Source: Nymphaea colorata (Eukaryota; Streptophyta; Magnoliopsida; Nymphaeales; Nymphaeaceae). From it: 64,000 bases of DNA. Position numbers and translations under genes: made by a program. The stretch covers positions 1,860,001 to 1,924,000 of the forward strand of contig NC_045145.1 in assembly GCF_008831285.2 (NCBI RefSeq). Reading direction: 5' to 3'. A model generated the notes under the pieces. The model was not told where the DNA came from. It searched no databases and saw only the letters and a list, made by a program, of their open reading frames with translations. This document shows positions 35,919-48,500 of the stretch, in pieces. Position 1 is the stretch's first letter; every line of letters starts with the position of its first letter.

Positions 35919-38900
35919 TGTGCTTAAACATGCATGTTGAATGATTTAGTGAAATGAAATTACAAGCTTGTATGAACATAAATGACATTTAAGTTATTTA
36001 CTTGCAGTATTTCAGTTAATATAACGTGTTTCGCTTGTTATTATATCTATAACGAATGATTTAAATGGTCAAACAAAAGTTTGTATAAAAAATGAGATTC
36101 ACGTCATTCGTTTGATCGCTTATCATTAGCCTAATACGTTTCACTTGTTATTACATGTACAATGATTGATTTTGTTGATTGAAATCACAAGTTCAAATGG
36201 ATGCAAATGGGATCTACGCTTTAGTTTGATCTCTTGTAGTCAATCCAATGGGTTGAACTTGTAGTTACATTAATAGTAAGGATCTAATGAATTGAAATCA
36301 CATGTTTGTATCAATGCGAGTGGGATTTAAGCGATTCATCTGAGCACGCATATTTCATTGAATGTGATTAACGTGTTGCTACATCCACGTTGACTGATTT
36401 AGTAGATTTAAATCATAAGTTTGCATGAAAATGAACAAAATTAAAGTGGTTCATTTGCTTTTTTATAGTTAATCAAATGTGTTTCACTTGTTATTACATG
36501 TATAAGTAATGATTTAAATGATTAAATCACCAATTCATATGGACACAAATCTGATGTATACATTAGTTTGATGCTAGTAGTTAATCCAATAAGTAGAACT
36601 TTTGTTCGTTTCAGTACGAGAACTCATTGAATTAATTAAAAGGGGTCAAACAAAAGCATAGATCCCACTTGTATGCATATGAACTTGTGATTTCAATCAT
36701 TTAAATCAATCGTTATACATGTAATAACAAGTGAAACACATTAGATTAAATATAGGGGAGCAAATTAACTACTTGAATCTTATTCATTCTCATACAAACT
36801 TGTGCTTTCGATCAAATAAATCATTCAAAATGGATGTATTAACAAGTTAAAAACATTCAATTAAATATGTGTGATCAAATGAATCACTTAAATCTCACTC
36901 GTGTTTATACGAACAACTGATTTCAATCGCTTATATCGCGTACTATAGATGTAACGACAAGTTGAATTCTTTCGATTAAGTACTAGAGATGAAACTAATG
37001 CATAGATTCCGTTTTTAGCTATATGAACTGGTGATTTCAATCATTTAAATCGTTCTTTATAGAAGTAATAAACAGTGAAACACATTAGGTTAACTATATG
37101 GGATCAATTGAATGACTTGAATCACAAACTAATGCGTGAATGTGCTTAAACATGCATCTTGAATGATTGAGTGGAATAAATCACAAGCTTGTATCTACAT
37201 AAAAGACATTTAAGTTATTTACTTGCTGTATTTCAGTTAATATAATGTGTTTCGCTTGTTTTTATATCTATAACGAATGATTTAAATGGTTCAAAAAAAA
37301 AAGTTTGTATGAAAAAATGATATTCACGTCATTCGTTTGATCGCTTATCATTAACCTAATGCGTTTCACTTGTTATTACATGTACAATGATTGATTTTGT
37401 TGATTGAAATCACAAGTTCAAATGGATGCAAATGGGATCTACGCATTAGTTTGATCTCTTGTAGTCAATCCAATGAGTTGGACTTGTATTTACATCAACA
37501 GTAAGGATTTAGTGAACTGAAATCACAAGTTTGTATCAATACGAGTGGGATTTAAGCGATTCATCTGAGCATGCATATTTCATTGAATGTGATAAACTTG
37601 TTGCTACATGCCCGTTGAATGATTTAGTGTATTTAAATCACAAGTTTGCATGAAAATGAACGAAATTCAAGTGGTTCATTTGCTCTTTTATAGTTAATCT
37701 ATGTGTTTCACTTGTTATTACATGTATAAGTAATGATTTAAATGATTGAAATCACCATTTCATATGGACACAAATCTGATGTGTACATTAGTTTGATGCT
37801 TGTAGTAAGTCCAACAAGTAGAACTTTTTGTTTCATTGAATTAAGTAAAAGGGGTGAAACAAAAGCATAAATCCCACTTGCATCCATATGAACTTGTGAT
37901 TTCAATCATTTAAATCGTTCATTACACATGTAATAACAAGTGAAACATATAGATTAAATATAGGGGAGCAAATTAACGACTTGAATCTTATTCATTCTCA
38001 TACAAACTTGTCATTTCGATCAAATAAATCATTCAAAACGGATGTACTAACAAGTTGTGATCAAATGAATCGCTTAAATCTCACTCGTGTTTATACGAAC
38101 AACTGATTTCAATCGCTTATATCGCGTACTATAGATGTAACACAAGTTAATTCTTTGATTAAGTACTAGGAATGAAACTAATGCATAGATTCCATTTTTA
38201 ACTATATGAACTGGTGATTTCAATCATTTAAATCGTTCTTTATAGAAGTAATAACCAGTTAAACGCATTAGGTTAACTATAAGAGATCAATTCAATGACT
38301 TGAATCACAAACTAATGCGTGAATGTGCTTAAACATGCATATTGAATGATTTAGTGGAATGAAATTACAAGCTTGTATGGACATAAATGACATTTAAGTT
38401 ATTTATTTACTGTATTACAGTTAATATAACGTGTTTGGCTTGTTCTTACATCTATAAAGAATGATTTAAATGGTTCAAACTAAAAGTTTGTATGAAAAAA
38501 TGAGACTCACGTCATTCATTTGATCGCTTGTCATTATCCTAATGCGTTTCGCTTGTTATTACATGTACAATGATTGAAATCACAAGTTCAAATGGATGCA
38601 AATGGGATCTACGCATTAGTTTGATCTCTTGTAGTCAATCCAATGGGTTGAACTTGTAGTTACATCAATAGTAAGGATCTAATGAATTGAAATCACAAGT
38701 TTGTATCAATGCGAGTGGGATTTAAGTGATTCATCTGAGCACGCATATTTCATTGAATGTGATTAACTTGTTGCTACGTCCACGTTGACTGATTTAGTGG
38801 ATTTAAATCACAAGTTTGCATGAAAATGAACAAAATTCAAGTGGTTCATTTGTTCCTTTATAGTTAATCTAATGTGTTTCACTTGTTATTACATGTACAA

Positions 38901-39508
38901 GTAATGATTTAAATGATTGAAATCACCAATTCATATGGACACAAATCTGATGTATACATTAGTTTGATGCTTGTAGCTAGTGCAACAAGTAGAACTTTTT
39001 GTTTCATTGAATTAAGTAAAAGGGGTGAAACAAAAGCATAGATCCCACTTGTATCCATAAGAACTTGTGATTTCAATCATTTAAACCGTTCATTACACAT
39101 GTAATAACAAGTGAAACACATTAGATTAAATATAGGGGAGCAAATTAACCACTTGAATCTTGCTCATTCTCACACAAACTTATGATTTCAATCAAATGAA
39201 TCATTCAAAATGTATGTATTAACAAGTTAAAAACATTCAATTAAATATGCGTGATCAAATGAATCACTTAAATTCGACTCGTGTTTATACAAACAACTGA
39301 TTTCAATCGATTATATCGCGTACTATAGATGTAACGACAAATTGAATTCTTTCGATTAACTATTAGAGATGAAACTAATGCATAGATCCATTTTTAACTA
39401 TATGAACTTGTGTGATTTCAATCATTTAAACGTTGTTTATAAAAGTAATAAATGGTGAAACACATTAGGTATCAATTGAATGACTTGAATAAAAAACTAA
39501 TGCATGAA
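35919..39508. repeat. Satellite higher-order repeat type 1, three units of about 1.2 kb
   Basis: Unit starts, marked by TGTG(C/A)TTAAACATGCAT, are at 35,919, 37,141 and 38,324, and the next type starts at 39,509. This gives lengths of 1,222, 1,183 and 1,185 bp. In the first unit the forward half runs to about 36,620 and the reverse half to 37,140. Confidence 0.93.
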
Positions 39509-42500
39509 TGTGATTAAACATGCATGTTGAATGATTTAGTGGATTGAAATCACAAGCTTGAATGACCATAAATGACATTTAAGTGATTTACTTGTTGTAT
39601 TTTAGTTAATATAATTTGTTTCGCTAGTTATTACATCTATAATGAATGATTTAAATGGTTGAAACTAAAAGTTTATATGAAAAAAATGAGATAAGTTGTT
39701 CATTTGATCGCTTATCATTACCTTAATGCGTTTCACTTGTTATTACATGTACAATGATTGATTTTGTTGATTGAAATCACAAGTTCAAATGGATGCAAAT
39801 GGGATCTATGCATTAGTTTGATCTCTTGTAGTTAATCCAATGAGTTGAACTTGTAGTTACATCAATAGTAAGGTTCCAATGAATTGAAATTACATGTTTG
39901 TATCAAAACGAGTGGGATTTAAGCGATTCGTCTAAGCACGCATATTTCATTGAATGTGGTTCATATGATCTTTTATAGTTAATCTAATGTGTTTTACTTG
40001 TTATTATATGTATAAGGAATGATTTAAGTCGGTGAAATCACCAATTCATATGGACACAAATCGGATGTATACATTAGTTTGATGCTTGTAGTTAGTCCAA
40101 TAAGTAGAACTTTTTGTTCGTATCAATACGAGTAGGATTTTTGTAATTCATTTCATCACGTCTACTTAATTAAATGTATTTACCTTGTTGTGACATCCAT
40201 ATTGAATGATTTAGTTGATTGAAATTGCAAGTTTGCATGGAAATAAATAAGAATCGGGTCGTTTGTTTGATACCTTGGAGTTAATTTAAAGTGTTTCACT
40301 TTTTATTACATCTATGATGAACGATTTAAATAATTGAAACCACAAGTTTATATAGATACAAATGAGATCTATGAGTTAGTTTGATCCAATCAGTTCAACT
40401 CATTGTTACATCTATTGTGAATGATCCAAGGGATTGAATTCACAAGTACGCATCAATAGAGGTGGGATTTAAGTAATTCATTCGATCACACATATTTAAT
40501 TGAATATACATAACTTCTTCAAATGAATCACTTACATCCCACTCATATTTAGACGAACTTATGCTTTAAATCCCTTAGAAAGTTCACTATAAATGTAACA
40601 ACAATAGCAAGGATTTAAGAGAATGAAATCACATGTTTGTATCAATACGGGTGAAACTACAAGGGATCAAACTATAGCATAAACCCCATTTGTATCCATA
40701 TGAACTTGTCATTTAAATCATTTAATTTAGTCATTATAGATGTAATAACAAGTGAAACGCATTAGATATACTATAAGCGCGCAAATGAACGACTTGAATC
40801 TTATTTGTTTTCAAACAAACTTGAGATTTCGATCAACTAAATCATTCAATATGGATGCAACAACAAGTTAAGTACATGCAATCAAATATGTGTGATCAAA
40901 TGAATCACTTAAATACCACACATACTGATACGAACTTGTGATTTCAATACCTTAGGTCATTCACTACAAATATAACAAGTTAAACTCATTGAATTAAGTA
41001 AAAGGGATCAAACAAAAGCATAGATCCCACTTGTATCCATAAGAACTTGTGATTTCAATCATTTAAACCGTTCATTACACATGTAATAACAAGTGAAACA
41101 CATTAGATTAAATATAGGGGAGCAAATTAACCACTTGAATCTTGCTCATTCTCACACAAACTTATGATTTCAATCAAATGAATCATTCAAAATGTATGTA
41201 TTAACAAGTTAAAAACATTCAATTAAATATGCGTGATCAAATGAATCACTTAAATTCGACTCGTGTTTATACAAACAACTGATTTCAATCGATTATATCG
41301 CGTACTATAGATGTAACGACAAATTGAATTCTTTCGATTAACTATTAGGGATGAAACTAATGCATAGATCCCATTTTTAACTATATGAACTTGTGTGATT
41401 TCAATCATTTAAACGTTCTTTATAAAAGTAATAAACGGTGAAACACATTAGGGATCAATTGAATGACTTGAATAAAAAACTAATGCATGAATGTGCTTAA
41501 ACATGCATGTTGAATGATTTAGTGGATTGAAATCACAAGCTTGAATGACCATAAATGACATTTAAGTGATTTACTTGTTGTATTTTAGTTAATATAATTT
41601 GTTTCGCTAGTTATTACATCTATAATGAATGATTTAAATGGTTGAAACTAAAAGTTTATATGAAAAAAATGAGATTCAAGTCGTTCATTTGATCGCTTAT
41701 CATTACCTTAATGCGTTTCACTTGTTATTACATGTACAATGATTGATTTTGTTGATTGAAATCACAAGTTCAAATGGATGCAAATGGGATCTATGCATTA
41801 GTTTGATCTCTTGTAGTTAATCCAATGAGTTGAACTTGTAGTTACATCAATAGTAAGGATCCAATGAATTGAAATTACATGTTTGTATCAAAACGAGTGG
41901 GATTTAAGCGATTCGTCTAAGCACGCATATTTCATTGAATGTGGTTCATATGATCTTTTATAGTTAATATAATGTGTTTTACTTGTTATTATATGTATAA
42001 GGAATGATTTAAGTCGGTGAAATCACCAATTCATATGGACACAAATCGGATGTATACATTAGTTTGATGCTTGTAGTTAGTCCAATAAGTACAACTTTTT
42101 GTTCGTATCAATTCTAGTAGGATTTTTGTAATTCATTTCATCACGTCTACTTAATTAAATGTATTTACCTTGTTGTGACATCTATATTGAATTATTTAGT
42201 TGATTGAAATTGCAAGTTTGCATGGAAATAAATAAGAATCGGGTCGTTTGTTTGATACCTTGGAGTTAATTTAAAGGTGTTTCACTTTTTATTACATCTA
42301 TGATGAACGATTTAAATAATTGAAACCACAAGTTTATATAGATATAAATGAGATCTATGAGTTAGTTTGATCCAATCAGTTCAACTCATTGTTACATCTA
42401 TTGTGAATGATCCAAGGGATTGAATTCACAAGTACGCATCAATAGAGGTGGGATTTAAGTAATTCATTCGATCACACATATTTAATTGAATATAAATAAC

Positions 42501-45500
42501 TTCATCAAATGAATCACTTAGATCCCACTCATATTTAGACGAACTTGTGCTTTAAATCCCTTAGAAAGTTCACTATAAATGTAACAACAATAGCAAGGAT
42601 TTAAGGGAATGAAATCACATGTTTGTATCAATACGGGTGAAACTACAAGGGATCAAACTATAGCATAAACCCCATTTGTATCCATATGAACTTGTCATTT
42701 AAATCATTTAAGTTAGTCATTATAGATGTAATAACATGTGAAACGCATTTGATATACTATAAGCGCGCAAATGAACGACTTGAATCTTATTTGTTTTCAA
42801 ACAAACTTGAGATTTTAATCAACTAAATCATTCAATATAGATGCAACAACAAGTTAAGTACATTCAATCAAATATGTGTGATCAAATGAATTACTTAAAT
42901 ACCACACGTACTGATAGGAACTTGTGATTTCAATACCTTAGGGCATTCACTATAAATATAACAAGTTAAACTCATTGAATTAAGCAAAAGGGATCAAACA
43001 AAAGCATAGATCCCACTTGTATCCACAAGAACTTGTGATTTCAATCATTTAAACCATTCATTACACATGTAATAACAAGTGAAACACAATAGATTAAATA
43101 TAGGAGAGGAAATTAACCACTTGAATCTTGCCCATTCTCACACAAACTTATGATTTCAATCAAATGAATAATTCAAAATGTATGTATTAACAAGTTAAAA
43201 ATATTCAATTAAATATGCGTGATCAAATGAATCACTTAAATTCGACTCGTGTTTATACAAACAACTGATTTCAATCGATTATATCGCGTACTATAGATGT
43301 AACGACAAATTGAATTCTTTCGGTTAACTATTAGGGATGAAACTAATGCATAGATCCCATTTTTAACTATATGAACTTGTGTGATTTCAATCATTTAAAC
43401 GTTCTTTATAAAAGTAATAAACGGTGAAACACATTAGGTATCAATTGAATGACTTGAATAAAAAACTAATGCATGAATGTGATTAAACATGCATGTTGAA
43501 TGATTTAGTGGATTGAAATCACAAGCTTGAATGACCATAAATGACATTTAAGTTATTTACTTGTTGTATTTTAGTTAATATAATTTGTTTCGCTAGTTAT
43601 TACATCTATAATGAATGATTTAAATGGTTGAAACTAAAAGTTTATATGAAAAAAAATGAGATAAGTTGTTCATTTGATCGCTTATCATTACATAAAAAAA
43701 TTTCACTTGTTATTACATGTACAATGATTGATTTTGTTGATTGAAATCACAAGTTCAAATGGATGCAAATGGGATCTATGCATTAGTTTGATCTCTTGAA
43801 GTAAATCCAATGAGTTGAACTTGTAGTTACATCAATAGTAAGGATCCAATGAATTGAAATTACATGTTTGTATCAAAACGAGTCTGATTTAAGCGATTCG
43901 TCTAAGCATGCATATTTCATTGAATGTGGTTCATAAGATCTTTTATAGTTAATCAAATGTGTTTTACTTGTTATTATATGTATAAGGAACGATTTAAGTC
44001 GGTGAAATCACCAATTCATATGGACACAAATCGGATCTATACATTAGTTTGATGCTTGTAGTTAGTCCAATACGTAGAACTTTTTGTTCGTATCAATATG
44101 AGTGGGATTTTTGTAATTCATTTCATCACGTCTACTTAATTAAATGTATTTAACTTGTTGTGACATCCATATTGAATGATTTAGTTGATTGAAATTGCAA
44201 GTTTGCATGGAAATAAATAAGAATCGGGTCGTTTGTTTGATACCTTGGAGTTAATTTAAAGTGTTTCACTTTTTATTACATCTATGATAAACGATTTAAA
44301 TAATTGAAACCACAAGTTTATATAGATATAAACGAGATCTATGAGTTAGTTTGATCCAATGAGTTCAACTCATTGTTACATCTATTGTGAATGATCCAAG
44401 GGATTGAATTCACAAGTACGCATCAATAGAGGTGGGATTTAAGTGATTCATTCGATCACACATATTTAATTGAATATACATAACTTCATCAAATGAATCA
44501 CTTACATCCCACTCATATTTAGACGAACTTGTGCTTTAAATCCCTTAGAAAGTTCACTATAAATGTAACAACAATAGCAAGGATTTAAGGAAATGAAATC
44601 ACATGTTTGTATCAATACGGGTGAAACTACAAGGGATCAAACTATAGCATCAACCCCATTTCTATCCGTATGAACTTGTCATTTAAATCATTTAAGTTAG
44701 TCATTATAGATGTAATAACAAGTGAAACACATTAAATATACTATAAGCGCGCAAATGAACGACTTGAATCTTATTTGTTTTCAAACAAACTTGAGATTTG
44801 AATCAACTAAATCATTCAATATAGATGCGACAACAAGTTAAGTACATTCAATTAAATATGTGTGATCAAATGAATCACTTAAATACCACACGTACTGATA
44901 TGAACTTGTGATTTCAATACCTTAAGTCATTCACTATAAATATAACTAGTTAAACTCATTGAATTAAGTAAAAGGGATCAAACAAAAACATAGATCCCAC
45001 TTGTATCCATAAGAACTTGTGATTTCAATCATTTAAACCATTCATTACACATGTAATAACAAGTGAAACACATTAGATTAAATATAGGGGAGCAAATTAA
45101 CCACTTGAATCTTGCTCATTCTCAAACAAACTTATGATTTCAATCAAATGAATCATTCAAAATGTATGTATTAACAAGTTAAAAACATTCAATTAAATAT
45201 GCGTGATCAAATAAATTACTTAAATTCGACTCGTGTTTGTACAAACAACTGATTTCAATCGATTATATCGCGTACTATAAATGTAACGACAAATTGAATT
45301 CTTTCGGTTAACTATTAGGGATGAAACTAATGCATAGATCCCATTTTTAACTATATGAACTTGTGTGATTTCAATCATTTAAACGTTCTTTATAAAAGTA
45401 ATAAACAGTGAAACACATTAGGTATCAATTGAATGACTTGAATAAAAAACTAATGCATGAATGTGCTTAAACTTGCATGTTGAATGATTTAGTGGATTGA

Positions 45501-48500
45501 AATCACAAGCTTGAATGACCATAAATGACATTTAAGTGATTTACTTGTTGTATTTTAGTGAATATAATTTGTTTCGCTAGTTATTACATCTATAATGAAT
45601 GATTTAAATGGTTGAAACTAAAAGTTTATATGAAAAAAAATGAGATTCAAGTCGTTCATTTGATCGCTTATCATTACCTTAATGCGTTTCACTTGTTATT
45701 ACATGTACAATGATTGATTTTGTTGATTGAAATCACAAGTTCAAATGGATGAAAATGGGATCCATGCATTAGTTTGATAACTTGTAGTTAATCCAATGAG
45801 TTGGAACTTGTAGTTACATCAATAGTAAGGATCCAATGAATTGAAATTACATGTTTGTATCAAAATGAGTGGGATTTAAGCGATTCTTCTAAGCACGCAT
45901 ATTTCATTGAATGTGGTTCATATGATCTTTTACAGTTAATCTAATGTGTTTTACTTGTTATTATATGTATAAGGAATGATTTAAGTGAGTGAAATCACCA
46001 ATTCATATGGACACAAATCGGATGTATACATTAGTTTGATGCTTGTAGTTAGTCCAATAAGTAGAACATTTTGTTCGTATCAATACGAGTGGGATTTTTG
46101 TAATTCATTTCATCATGTCTACTTAATTAAATGTATTTACCTTGTTGTGACATCCATATTGAATTATTTAGTTGATTGAAATTGCAAGTTTGCATGGAAA
46201 TAAATAAGAATCGGGTCGTTTGTTTGATACCTTAGAGTTAATTTAAAGTGTTTCACTTTTTATTACATCTATGATGAACGATTTAAATAATTGAAACCAC
46301 AAGTTTATATAGATATAAATGAGATCTATGAGTTAGTTTGATCCAATCAGTTCAACTCATTGTTACATCTATTGTGAATGATCCAAGGGATTGAATTCAC
46401 AAGTACGCATCAATAGAGGTGGGATTTAAGTAATTCATTCGATCACACATATTTAATTGAATATACATAACTTCATCAAATGAATCACTTACATCCCACT
46501 CATATTTAGACGAACTTGTGATTTAAATCCCTTAGAAAGTTCACTATAAATGTAACAACAATAGCATGGATTTAATGGAATGAAATCACATGTTTGTATC
46601 AATACGGGTGAAACTACAAGGGATCAAACTATAGCATAAACCCCATTTGTATCCATATGAACTTGTCATTTAAATCATTTAAGTTAGTCATTATAGATGT
46701 AATAACAAGTGAAACGCATTAGATATACTATAAGCGCGCAAATGAACGACTTGAATCTTATTTGTTTTCAAACAAACTTGAGATTTCAATCAACTAAATC
46801 ATTCAATATGGATGCAACAACAAGTTAAGTACTTGCAATCAAATATGTGTGATCAAATGAATCACTTAAATACCACACGTACTGATACGAACTTGTGATT
46901 TCAATACCTTAGGTCATTCACTACAAATATAACAAGTTAAACTCATTGAATTAAGTAAAAGGGATCAAACAAAAGCATAGATCCCACTTGTATCCATAAG
47001 AACTTGTGATTTCAATCATTTAAACTGTTCATTACACATGTAATAACAAGTGAAACACATTAGATTAAATATAGGGGAACAAATTAACCACTTGAATCTT
47101 GCTCATTCTCACACAAACTTATGATTTCAATCAAATGAATCATTCAAATGTATGTATTAACAAGTTACAAACATTCAATTAAATATGCGTGATCAAATGA
47201 ATCACTTAAATTCGACTCGTGTTTATACAAACAACTGATTTCAATCGATTATATCGCGTACTATAGATGTAACGACAAATTGAATTCTTTCGATTAACTA
47301 TTAGGGATGAAACTAATGCATAGATCCCATTTTTAACTATATGAACTTGTGTAATTTCAATCATTTAAACGTTCTTTATAAAAGTAATAAACGGTAAAAC
47401 ACATTAGGGATCAATTGAATGACTTGAATAAAAAACTAATGCATGAATGTGCTTAAACATGCATGTTGAATGATTTAGTGGATTGAAATCACAAGCTTGA
47501 ATGACCATAAATGACATTTAAGTGATTTACTTGTGGTATTTTAGTTAATATAATTTGTTTCGCTAGTTATTACATCTATAATGAATGATTTAAATGGTTG
47601 AAACTAAAGTTTATATGAAAAAAATGAGATTCAAGTCATTCATTTGATCGCTTATCATTACATAAAAAAATTTCACTTGTTATTACATGTACAATGATTG
47701 ATTTTGTTGATTGAAATCACAAGTTCAAATGGATGCAAATGGGATCTATGCATTAGTTTGATCTCTTGAAGTAAATCCAATGAGTTGAACTTGTAGTTAC
47801 ATCAATAGTAAGGATCCAATGAATTGAAATTACATGTTTGTATCAAAACGAGTGGGATTTAAGCGATTCGTCTAAGCACGCATATTTCATTGAATGTGGT
47901 TCATATGATCTTTTATAGTTAATCTAATGTGTTTTACTTGTTATTATATGTATAAGCAATGATTTAAGTTGGTGAAATCACCAATTCATATGGACACAAA
48001 TCGGATGTATACATTAGTTTGATGCTTGTAGTTAGTCCAATAAGTAGAACTTTTTGTTCGTATCAATACGCGTAGGATTTTTGTAATTCATTTCATCACG
48101 TCTACTTAATTAAATATATTTACCTTGTTGTGACATCCATATTGAATGATTTAGTTGATTGAAATTGCAAGTTTGCATGGAAATAAATAAGAATCGGGTC
48201 GTTTGTTTGATACCTTGGAGTTAATTTAAAGTGTTTCACTTTTTATTACATCTATGATGAACGATTTAAATAATTGAGACCACAAGTTTATATAGATACA
48301 AAGGAGATCTATGAGTTAGTTTGATCCAATCAGTTCAACTCATTGTTACATCTATTGTGAATGATCCAAGGGATTGAATTCACAAGTACGCATCAATAGA
48401 GGTGTGATTTAAGTAATTCATTCGATTACACATATTTAATTGAATATACATAACTTCATCAAATGAATCACTTACATCCCACTCATATTTAGATGAACTT

